NCBI GenBank assembly: GCA_030040825.1
Contig: JASHSY010000178.1
Span: 1 to 6,051, forward strand
Reading direction: 5' to 3'
Length of the DNA stretch: 6,051 nt
From: Xanthobacteraceae bacterium
Lineage (GTDB): Bacteria; Pseudomonadota; Alphaproteobacteria; Rhizobiales; Xanthobacteraceae
Part shown: positions 1 through 4,836 of the stretch, piece by piece
Numbering within the stretch: the stretch's first letter is position 1
Layout: each line of letters starts with the position of its first letter
The notes under the pieces: model-generated
What the model was told of the DNA's origin: nothing
What the model saw: only the letters and a program-made list of their open reading frames with translations
Database searches by the model: none
Made by a program: the position numbers and the translations under genes

Positions 1-567
1 CACCGGAAGCCCGGCCGGATGATCGGCACGCTCGACGAACGGCAGCCGCGCGATGATTTTCGGCGCACTGTCGAACTCGAGCGCGGTCCACCACGGCCCA
101 CCGCCGGCGCCGGCGATGGCGAACGCCGGCACCAAGCCGAGATCACCCTTCGAGGCGGTCACGGCCTGCACAACGCCGGCCCCGCCCATATGCGGCACGA
201 ATGGCACAGTGAAACCAAAGTGAAAGCGCGCGGTGTCGCGCATCAGCGCGTCGCCGGCTGAAAGGTCGGCGTGCAGGACGAACGGCGCTTGCACGTAGGT
301 GAAGGTCGAGATGATGACGCGCCAGATGCTTTCAACGGTGTCGAGCGGCAACGAACCGTGATGGCGCTGCACCAGACGGCGCATCATGTCGGCCTCGCGC
401 GCCGGCCGAAACGCCGAACCGGATTCTTCGGTCTTTTTGACTGCGATGAGACGCTCGATAATCTCGCTGCGCTCGATCAGAAGCGCGTGCATGTTCTCAT
501 CGATGCGATCGATGTCGCGGCGCAGATCGGTGAGCGAAGGTTCGTTTTGACGCGGCGGTTTTGACAT
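1..567 (-). CDS. Chorismate mutase (AroQ type) with C-terminal extension; 3' end outside window
   Basis: The leftward frame is open from an ATG at 567 to the window edge: 189 codons, no stop. Residues about 13-90 look like an AroQ chorismate mutase (chorismate to prephenate, phenylalanine/tyrosine synthesis, cytosol). The family's pattern of basic residues is visible: LRRDIDRID near 14-22, an ER at about 32-33, VKK near 43-45, FRPAREADMMRRL near 53-65, and the closing helix ending in YVQAPF. A stand-alone AroQ domain is about 90 residues, yet this protein continues for at least 100 more. The extension contains GDLGLVPAFAI, which recalls the GDxGxxP segment of prephenate dehydratases, but I cannot show dehydratase function. 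Upstream (reverse strand) is GGGAAAA as a weak ribosome site. It is divergent from metX. Related rhizobial genomes often place this gene beside aromatic aminotransferase genes and metX (recalled, not checked). Confidence 0.85.
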   Translation of the reverse strand, partial: MSKPPRQNEPSLTDLRRDIDRIDENMHALLIERSEIIERLIAVKKTEESGSAFRPAREADMMRRLVQRHHGSLPLDTVESIWRVIISTFTYVQAPFVLHADLSAGDALMRDTARFHFGFTVPFVPHMGGAGVVQAVTASKGDLGLVPAFAIAGAGGGPWWTALEFDSAPKIIARLPFVERADHPAGLPV

Positions 568-590
568 AATTTTCCCGGCAGTCGGCCCGA

Positions 591-619
591 TTGATAGGAG
601 CGGTTAAGCCCTAAATCAA
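591..619 (-). promoter_or_regulatory. Candidate sigma70 promoter for the chorismate mutase gene
   Basis: On the reverse strand, TTGATT (614-619) is followed after exactly 17 bp by TATCAA (591-596). This would start transcription about 15-20 nt before the ATG at 567. Both hexamers match consensus at four of six positions. It is called by pattern and location only. Confidence 0.4.
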
Positions 620-627
620 AGAAAACA

Positions 628-655
628 TTGACACCGCCGATCAGCGGCCTATTTA
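628..655 (+). promoter_or_regulatory. metX: Candidate sigma70 promoter for metX-metW
   Basis: A perfect -35 box TTGACA (628-633) is followed after 16 bp by TATTTA (650-655). This would give a leader of about 45 nt before the metX ATG at 707. The spacer contains a small inverted repeat, CCGC (634-637) and GCGG (644-647) around a 6-nt centre, which could be an operator half-site pair or chance. The -35 lies only 8 bp from the -35 of the divergent promoter candidate. Confidence 0.55.
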
Positions 656-706
656 CCGGTTTTTGCCCGCGCAAAAAAGCGGAAACGGACCGTACCAGGA
701 CGACTT

Positions 707-1897
707 ATGGCAGAGATTAGCGCAACGCTCGATCTTGCCGACCGAACGCGCGAAGCGGACCAGCCGCATTCGCCGGTGGTGCGATTCCCGGACAGCAAAC
801 CGCTGCGGCTCGATGCCGGCATCGATTTCTTCCCGTTGCAAATTGCTTATCAGACGTACGGCACGCTCAACGAAGAGCACACCAATGCCGTGCTGGTTTG
901 TCACGCGCTGACTGGCGATCAGCATGTCGTCAATCGTCATCCGGTGACCGGCAAGTCCGGGTGGTGGGAAACCATGGTCGGACCCGGCCGGCCGATCGAC
1001 ACCGAGCGCTATTTCGTCATCTGTCCGAACGTGATGGGCGGCTGCATGGGCTCGTCTGGACCTGCGTCGACCAATGCGGCGACCGGTACGCCATGGGGAC
1101 TAGACTTTCCGGTTACGACCGTGCGCGACATGGTGCGCGCGCAGGCCATGTTGCTCGATCATCTGGGCATCGATTCCTTATTTGCGGTCGCCGGCGGCTC
1201 GCTCGGCGGCATGCAGGTGCTGCAATGGGCGGCCAGCTATCCGGAGCGCGTGTTTGCGGCGTTGCCGATCGCCACCGCGACACGGCATTCGGCGCAGAAC
1301 ATCGCTTTCCATGAGGTTGGCCGCCAGGCGGTGATGGCCGATCCCGACTGGCGCGGCGGACGCTATTTTACCGAGGGCACGAATCCGCGGCGCGGGCTTG
1401 CGGTCGCCCGCATGGGCGCGCACATTACTTATCTGTCTGACGCTGCGCTGCATCGCAAGTTCGGCCGCCGCTTTCAGGATCGCGACAATCCGACGTTCTC
1501 CTTCGACGCCGATTTCCAGGTCGAGTCCTATTTGCGTCATCAGGGCTCGAGCTTCGTCGAGCGCTTCGATGCCAATTCTTATCTCTACCTGACGCGCGCG
1601 ATGGACTATTTCGATCTCGGCGCCGATTACGACGGCGTGGTCGCGAAAGCATTCCGCGGTACGCCGACGCGGTTCTGCGTCATTTCATTTACCAGCGACT
1701 GGTTGTTTCCGACGCCGGAATCGCGCGCTATCGTGCATGCGCTCAACGCCGCCGGCGCGCGCGTATCATTCGCTGAGGTCACCACCGACAAGGGTCACGA
1801 TGCTTTCCTGCTTGACGAGCCGGAATTGTTCACCATCGTCAGCGGTTTCCTGGAAGGCGCGGCGCGGGCGCGCGGACTTAAAGCCACGCGGAGATAA
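707..1897 (+). CDS. metX: Homoserine O-acyltransferase (MetX)
   Basis: This 396-residue alpha/beta-hydrolase enzyme acylates L-homoserine in the cytosol, the first committed step of methionine synthesis. The visible core is LVCHALTGDQHV (63-74), NVMGGCMGSSGP (108-119) and the nucleophile elbow GGSLGGMQ (163-170). The inferred catalytic triad is Ser165, Asp331 (in FTSDWLFPT) and His364 (in KGHDAFLL), and all three are present. The length is normal for the family. The ATG at 707 has AGGA at 697-700, 6 nt upstream, and the protein begins about where other MetX proteins do. The acyl donor (acetyl-CoA or succinyl-CoA) cannot be read safely from the name, since MetX-fold enzymes of both specificities are known. 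It is followed 3 nt later by metW, so the two are almost certainly cotranscribed. The leader shows no SAM-II riboswitch that I can recognise. Confidence 0.96.
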   Translation: MAEISATLDLADRTREADQPHSPVVRFPDSKPLRLDAGIDFFPLQIAYQTYGTLNEEHTNAVLVCHALTGDQHVVNRHPVTGKSGWWETMVGPGRPIDTERYFVICPNVMGGCMGSSGPASTNAATGTPWGLDFPVTTVRDMVRAQAMLLDHLGIDSLFAVAGGSLGGMQVLQWAASYPERVFAALPIATATRHSAQNIAFHEVGRQAVMADPDWRGGRYFTEGTNPRRGLAVARMGAHITYLSDAALHRKFGRRFQDRDNPTFSFDADFQVESYLRHQGSSFVERFDANSYLYLTRAMDYFDLGADYDGVVAKAFRGTPTRFCVISFTSDWLFPTPESRAIVHALNAAGARVSFAEVTTDKGHDAFLLDEPELFTIVSGFLEGAARARGLKATRR

Positions 1898-1900
1898 GCG

Positions 1901-2563
1901 ATGCTGTCGCGGCTCAAGCACGACCTCACTATGGCGGAAGCCGCCCGCGGCCCCGGCGGTTCGCGCGTCGACCTGCTGGAAGTCGCCGGCATGGTGGAAG
2001 AGGGCGCCCGTGTACTCGACGTCGGTTGCGGCGACGGCGAATTGCTGCGGTTGTTGGAGACCCGTGGCGTCGACGGTCGCGGCATCGAACTCTCGCGCGA
2101 GGGCGTCAACGAATGCGTCGCCAAAGGGCTTGCCGTGGTACAGGGCGACGCCGACACCGATCTTGCCGATTACCCCGACGATGCTTTCGATTTCGTCATC
2201 TTGTCACAGACGTTGCAGGCGACGCGCAGCCCGCGCGTGGTGCTCGAACATATGTTGCGGATCGGCCGCCACGCTATCGTGTCGTTTCCGAATTTCGGCC
2301 ACTGGCGCATCCGGCTGCAACTCGCCCTCGGCGGTCACATGCCGCATACCGACAATCTGCCATATGCATGGTACGAAACGCCGAACATCCATTTTTGCAG
2401 TATCAAGGATTTTCGTCAGCTCTGCCGCGTGTCCGGCGCCAAGATCGAAAAAGCGGTAGCGCTGAACGCCTGGGGCCGGCGCATGCGGCTGAAAATGCCG
2501 TGGTGGTTCTGGAATCTGTTCGGCGAGCAGGCGGTGTTTTTGCTAAGCCGGCAGGCCGGCTGA
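1901..2563 (+). CDS. metW: Methionine biosynthesis protein MetW
   Basis: MetW is a 220-residue class I SAM-dependent methyltransferase-fold protein that almost always accompanies metX in proteobacteria. The glycine-rich SAM motif VLDVGCGDGELL is at 38-49, the ribose-binding acidic residue is in GIELS (61-65), and the following strand ends at QGDAD (81-85). Family-specific segments are SQTLQAT (102-108), NFGHWRIR (131-138) and YAWYETPNIHFC (155-166). The ATG at 1901 is preceded by GGAG (1890-1893) lying inside the last codons of metX, so translation is likely coupled. Its role is usually described as partner of MetX; a methyl-transfer substrate is not established here. The gene is complete with nothing odd. 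Confidence 0.96.
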   Translation: MLSRLKHDLTMAEAARGPGGSRVDLLEVAGMVEEGARVLDVGCGDGELLRLLETRGVDGRGIELSREGVNECVAKGLAVVQGDADTDLADYPDDAFDFVILSQTLQATRSPRVVLEHMLRIGRHAIVSFPNFGHWRIRLQLALGGHMPHTDNLPYAWYETPNIHFCSIKDFRQLCRVSGAKIEKAVALNAWGRRMRLKMPWWFWNLFGEQAVFLLSRQAG

Positions 2564-2641
2564 ATCGCCAAGTCGTCGCGTCCGGCTTAATAGCCGCAAG
2601 CGCGGTCGTTCAACTTCAAACGAACGAAGTTCACTCTTCAG

Positions 2642-2673
2642 TCGCGTGGCCCTCGGGATTTTCCAGGCCGCGA
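2642..2673. terminator. Weak hairpin between convergent metW and the small membrane gene
   Basis: TCGC plus GGCC (2642-2645 and 2648-2651, with GT bulged) can pair with GGCCGCGA (2666-2673) across a 14-nt loop. It sits between the convergent ends of metW (2563) and the small reverse-strand gene (2683). There is no clear T tract on either side, so a bidirectional intrinsic terminator is only possible. Confidence 0.25.
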
Positions 2674-2682
2674 CACGCGCCG

Positions 2683-2859
2683 TCACACGATCATGACGGC
2701 GACGCCAAGGCCCACCAGGAAATAGACCAGCGAGTTGACGAGCATGCGGACCAAGTCCCGGTTGTTCGCCCGACTCAGGCCGAACACGTTACACGCGAGA
2801 TCGCCGGGCAATAGGAGCGCACGCGCTAACGCGTTGCCCATCAATGCAAGCTGGCCCAT
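2683..2859 (-). CDS. Small single-pass membrane protein, divergent from nsrR
   Basis: This is a 58-residue reading frame on the reverse strand, translated by hand from ATG at 2859 to TGA at 2683. It has a near-ideal ribosome site, AGGAGG (complement 2865-2870), 5 nt before the ATG, which strongly supports real translation. Residues 1-37 are mixed, with a short hydrophobic run ALARALLLPGDLA (10-22) and a polar stretch SRANNRDLVR (29-38). Residues 39-58 are hydrophobic (MLVNSLVYFLVGLGVAVMIV) and predict one membrane helix ending at the C-terminus. I do not recognise a named family. It starts 19 nt from the NsrR-type inverted repeat, and its likely -10 box overlaps that repeat. It is therefore probably an NsrR target, induced when NO damages the regulator's Fe-S cluster (inference). 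A role in membrane protection or as a small subunit of a respiratory or NO-handling complex is possible but unproven. Confidence 0.8.
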   Translation of the reverse strand: MGQLALMGNALARALLLPGDLACNVFGLSRANNRDLVRMLVNSLVYFLVGLGVAVMIV

Positions 2860-2878
2860 CGGAACCTCCTGATGCCAA

Positions 2879-2901
2879 AAGATGTATCAGAAATACATCT
2901 T
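2879..2901. promoter_or_regulatory. NsrR-type operator (perfect 9-bp inverted repeat)
   Basis: AAGATGTAT (2879-2887) and its exact reverse complement ATACATCTT (2893-2901) are separated by 5 bp, making a 23-bp site. It agrees with the known NsrR consensus of AAGATGYAT-type arms 11 to 12 bp apart, including the conserved GATG/CATC cores. It lies in the divergent gap between the small membrane gene and nsrR, 19 nt from the former and 66 nt from the latter. Known family behaviour would make this repression relieved by NO. Confidence 0.85.
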
Positions 2902-2904
2902 ATA
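2899..2904 (-). promoter_or_regulatory. Candidate -10 box of the small membrane gene
   Basis: TATAAG on the reverse strand overlaps the end of the NsrR-type repeat. Transcription would begin inside the operator, about 30 nt before the ATG at 2859. No good -35 is visible (best is TTGCTT at complement 2920-2925, spacer 15), so the promoter may be weak or use another factor. Confidence 0.4.
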
Positions 2905-2906
2905 GC

Positions 2907-2918
2907 TTGGCTTGCCAA
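2907..2918. repeat. Short palindrome TTGGC-TT-GCCAA beside the operator
   Basis: This perfect 5-bp inverted repeat with a 2-bp centre lies 5 bp from the NsrR-type operator, on the nsrR side. It could be a second regulator site or chance. Confidence 0.3.
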
Positions 2919-2967
2919 AAAGCAATATCGATGATACCACTTTAACGCGGCCGCATCGGAGGTACGC

Positions 2968-3441
2968 GTGCGCCTGACCGTCTATACCGACTACTCGCTG
3001 CGCTTTTTAATGTATTTGGCGCTTAAGGAAGACAGGCTCGCGACGGTTTCGGAAATCGCCGCCAGCTATAATGTCTCGAAGAATCATTTGATGAAGGTCG
3101 CATACGAGCTGGGCGTCGCCGGGTTTATTGAGACCGTGCGCGGCAGGCGTGGCGGCGTGCGTCTGGCAAAGCCGATTGAAGCGATCCGTCTGGGCGACGT
3201 CGTGCGCTCGACCGAGCCGGATATGGCGCTGGTTACCTGCTTCAAGCCGATCGAGGCGCCATGCGCCATCAGGCGATGCTGTGTGCTGCGCGAAGCGTTG
3301 GAACGCGCTTGCACCGCCTTCACGGACGTATTGGACGAATACACGCTCGCGGATCTAGTTCGGCCACGCAGCCGTCTGCGGTCGATGCTCTCGATTGCGC
3401 TGCCGTCCAAGGCGACGGCCGACGCCTCGCATGTCCGGTAA
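2968..3441 (+). CDS. nsrR: Rrf2-family NO-responsive repressor NsrR
   Basis: This 157-residue winged-helix regulator of the Rrf2 family is expected to bind DNA as a dimer with an Fe-S cluster and release it when the cluster is nitrosylated. The N-terminus MRLTVYTDYSLRFLMYLAL and the closing DEYTLADLV (123-131) match NsrR closely. The HTH lies near 25-50, with the wing RGRRGGVRL at 58-66. Cluster ligands expected for NsrR are all present: Cys91, Cys99 and Cys105 (C-X7-C-X5-C), plus Asp8, the fourth ligand in the Streptomyces protein. Extra Cys104 and Cys115 are present. IscR and RirA differ in cysteine spacing, so NsrR is the best call. The start is GTG at 2968 with GGAGG at 2958-2962, and conservation begins at residue 1. 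Its end overlaps the PAS gene by 11 bp. Autoregulation through the upstream operator is plausible. Confidence 0.92.
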   Translation: MRLTVYTDYSLRFLMYLALKEDRLATVSEIAASYNVSKNHLMKVAYELGVAGFIETVRGRRGGVRLAKPIEAIRLGDVVRSTEPDMALVTCFKPIEAPCAIRRCCVLREALERACTAFTDVLDEYTLADLVRPRSRLRSMLSIALPSKATADASHVR

Positions 3442-3907
3442 ACCGCCGGCCTGGGAGCTTGCCGATCATTCGGGAGAGAAGGCGTTCCGCGTGCGTATTG
3501 CGGACGCCATATTGGATTCTGCCGCGGACGCAGTCGTCGTCTGCGACCGCGTCGGCATCATCCGTCTGTGGAATCCGGGGGCAGTCCGCATCTTCGGATT
3601 TAGCGCGACGGAGGCCGTCGGCCAGTCGCTCGATATCATCATTCCTGAACGGTTGCAGGCGCGACATTGGGATGGCTTCCACAAGATGATGAGCAGAGGC
3701 CAAAGCCGATATCCGGAGGGACATCTGCTTTCGGTGCCCGGACGGCGGAAGGATGGATCGCAACTATCGATCGAATTTACAGTCGTCGCGCTGAAGGATG
3801 GCGAGGGCCGAATATCGGACATCGTGGCGGTCATGCGGGACGCCACCGCGCGTTTTGAAGAAATGAAGGCGCTGCGCAAACAACTGCGCGAAGGCACGCC
3901 GGGCTGA
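3431..3907 (+). CDS. Stand-alone PAS domain protein, FixL-PAS-like
   Basis: This 158-residue soluble protein is made almost entirely of one PAS domain (about 22-140), followed by a short charged helix (141-153). PAS landmarks: AILDSAADAVVVCDR (26-40), IIRLWNPGAVRIFGFS (43-58), EAVGQ (61-65), IIIPERLQARHW (69-80), RRKDGS (105-110) and the last strand IVAVMRDAT (131-139). His79 falls where the FixL PAS domain has its haem-ligating His200 (both follow an IPE/MPE segment and precede an aromatic helix), so haem binding is possible. The FixL arginine 220 is not obviously conserved. There is no kinase, HTH or cyclase, so any partner is encoded elsewhere. I chose the ATG at 3431, which overlaps the nsrR stop by 11 bp, over an earlier TTG at 3395 inside nsrR. 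The ribosome site is weak, fitting translational coupling to nsrR. The product could be an O2/NO/redox sensor; the ligand is unproven. Confidence 0.85.
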   Translation: MSGKPPAWELADHSGEKAFRVRIADAILDSAADAVVVCDRVGIIRLWNPGAVRIFGFSATEAVGQSLDIIIPERLQARHWDGFHKMMSRGQSRYPEGHLLSVPGRRKDGSQLSIEFTVVALKDGEGRISDIVAVMRDATARFEEMKALRKQLREGTPG

Positions 3908-4171
3908 AATCGAACGTTCGCCTTATGCCTGCCGCCGGCCGATGCGGCCGAAGATGCCGCGGTGATTCTGGAACCTTTTCCGCGCGCAGGCAGTTTTTTG
4001 CCGAGCCCGGCGAAGCCAGCCCGACTTTCGCCGGCCTTGGGCTGCTGTGCTTTCCAACCAAGTGGATGCAATGCGCAGCCGATCGCTGCCCCGGGGAAAC
4101 GCCTGCCCGAAAGCGAGGCGTCGAAGTCTTCCTATGAAAAGCGGATGTTGAAGCCAACGAGACGGTCGAAC
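3908..4171. other. Intergenic stretch with no convincing gene
   Basis: About 260 bp follow the PAS gene. Open frames here lack ribosome sites and recognisable sequence. The only local structure noted is a 6-bp GC hairpin, CGGCCG-ATG-CGGCCG (3936-3950), without a T tract, which might weakly end the nsrR-PAS transcript. On the reverse strand a short frame near 4135-4185 ends in FDRLVGFNIRFS, faintly like a beta-barrel C-terminus, but it is too short to call. Confidence 0.5.
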
Positions 4172-4298
4172 ATGCCCCGCATGCGCGCCAGTTACGCCCG
4201 CCATCGTCATAGCCGCGCTTGGCATGGTATTCGGCGACCTCGGCACCAGCCCGCTCTATACGTTCAAGGCGATTGCGGCCGCGAGGCCGCCGCATTGA
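4172..4298 (+). pseudogene. kup: N-terminal remnant of a Kup potassium transporter
   Basis: From 4200 the frame reads PAIV, then AALGMVFGDLGTSPLYTF, then KAI, and stops with TGA at 4296-4298. This is the first membrane helix and signature of Kup/Trk-type K+ uptake proteins (compare AAIGVVYGDIGTSPLYTL near the N-terminus of E. coli Kup). An intact Kup has over 600 residues, so only about 5 percent is left. The likely original start region (ATGs at 4172 and 4181) is in a different frame from the homologous part, indicating a small frameshift in addition to the loss of the rest of the gene. The match is short but highly specific. The remnant ends 84 bp before the tRNA, suggesting loss during rearrangement at this tRNA. 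Confidence 0.72.
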
Positions 4299-4306
4299 GA
4301 TCTAAG

Positions 4307-4336
4307 TTTCACGGACGCCGGAATCTCATTTATATA
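4307..4336 (+). promoter_or_regulatory. Candidate promoter of the tRNA gene
   Basis: TTTCAC (4307-4312) is followed after 18 bp by TATATA (4331-4336) in an otherwise GC-rich region. It would give a leader of about 40 nt before the tRNA at 4383. A small hairpin TGCCG-TTT-CGGCA (4350-4362) lies in that leader. A weaker alternative is TTGCCG at 4349-4354 with TACATG at 4370-4375. Confidence 0.35.
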
Positions 4337-4382
4337 GCCGTCCCGACATTGCCGTTTCGGCAGATCCCTTACATGCCGGCGC

Positions 4383-4458
4383 GGGCCCGTAGCTCAATGG
4401 TCAGAGCCAGCGGCTCATAACCGCTTGGTTGGAGGTTCGAGTCCTCCCGGGCCCACCA
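4383..4458 (+). tRNA. tRNA, anticodon CAT (Met, possibly Ile2)
   Basis: The full 76-nt cloverleaf can be drawn by eye. Acceptor GGGCCCG (4383-4389) pairs perfectly with 4448-4454. The D stem is GCTC/GAGC. The anticodon stem AGCGG/CCGCT (4409-4413, 4421-4425) encloses loop CTCATAA with CAT at 4416-4418. The variable loop is TGGTT, and the T stem GGAGG/CCTCC has loop TTCGAGT. Discriminator A and an encoded CCA end at 4458. It lacks the unpaired first base pair typical of initiator tRNA. CAT may mean elongator Met or tRNA-Ile2, whose C34 is modified to lysidine to read AUA. The CGCTTGGT segment after the anticodon resembles E. coli ileX/ileY, so I lean to Ile2, which a simple anticodon call would label Met. 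Confidence 0.95.
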
Positions 4459-4469
4459 GGCACTCGCTT

Positions 4470-4520
4470 TGTCCGGGCCGGAGACACGGGTGACGGAACG
4501 TACCTAAGACAAGGGTGACA
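4470..4520. mobile_element. Probable solo insertion-sequence end with repeated 13-mer
   Basis: The stretch begins with TGTCCGGGCCGG and contains AGACACGGGTGAC (4482-4494) and AGACAAGGGTGAC (4507-4519), two copies with 12 of 13 identical bases, 25 bp apart. Repeated transposase-binding motifs just inside a TG-starting end, separated by about two helix turns, resemble IS481-like and related termini. This assignment is by memory and not verified. No matching inverted end or transposase is found nearby. It starts 11 bp after the tRNA 3' end. Confidence 0.4.
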
Positions 4521-4705
4521 ATCTCGTTCCGAACGGATTGACGCGACAGTTGTGCATCTCTGCTAATAATCACAATAGTAGCTTTTAAATCAAAGGCTTA
4601 TCCGAGTGACGACGCATAAGAGACGCACAAGAAGTGTCTGCGAAATTCCGAAGATGAAAGCGCCCGGATGTCTTGGTCGAGCCTTGCCGCTTCGCTGCCC
4701 AGCGG
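4521..4705. other. Gene-free AT-richer stretch
   Basis: There is no supported gene. A promoter-like pair TTGACG (4538-4543) and TGCTAA (4561-4566), spacer 17, has no gene downstream. The local AT-rich block (about 4560-4600) differs from the flanking GC-rich sequence. The right part may be further decayed IS sequence continuous with the orfA remnant. Confidence 0.4.
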
Positions 4706-4793
4706 CGCTTGCGCGTACGAGACCTCGCGATCGTTGATCAGCCCGCGCAGCCTCAGGCTTGAACTCCGGCGTAAATCTTCGTCTCTCCGTGAC
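4706..4793 (-). pseudogene. IS3-type transposase OrfA N-terminal remnant, frameshifted
   Basis: On the reverse strand, 4782-4758 read RRRFTPEFK, then PEAAR down to 4743. After one extra base (4742) the next frame reads LINDREVSYAQA (4741-4706). Joined, this matches the usual start of IS3-family OrfA (RRxFTPEFKxEAVRLIxDRxVSxAQA), the helix-turn-helix region. The expected start ATG appears as ACG (4788-4790), with GGAGGTGAG just upstream. Beyond 4706 the similarity disappears. The fragment is about 30 codons of a roughly 90-100 codon orfA and cannot be functional. The sequence between it and the E1 gene stop at 4837 is probably the IS left end. Confidence 0.65.
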
Positions 4794-4836
4794 TCACCTC
4801 CGGTCCAGCGTCTCCGAAACTGGGTGCAGGCCAGAC

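Noticed and set aside
2607..2631. Overlapping inverted repeats (AACTTC/GAAGTT and CGTTC/GAACG) after metW
   Set aside because: Short AT-containing stems with no T run; a terminator cannot be supported.
3395..3430. Longer PAS protein starting at a TTG inside nsrR
   Set aside because: It would add 12 arginine-rich residues encoded within nsrR from a rare start without a ribosome site; the ATG at 3431 gives the usual overlap.
3936..3950. Hairpin CGGCCG-ATG-CGGCCG as terminator of the nsrR-PAS unit
   Set aside because: The stem is short and no T tract follows; kept only as a remark in the intergenic entry.
4135..4185. Reverse-strand peptide ending FDRLVGFNIRFS as an outer-membrane protein tail
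   Set aside because: Only about 17 codons are open, the final residue is not the aromatic typical of barrels, and no upstream body exists.
3962..4420. 152-residue rightward open frame
   Set aside because: It lacks a ribosome site and family similarity, covers the kup relic in another frame and ends inside the tRNA.
4538..4566. Promoter-like TTGACG-17-TGCTAA downstream of the tRNA
   Set aside because: No gene follows on this strand, so it is probably chance in an AT-richer patch.
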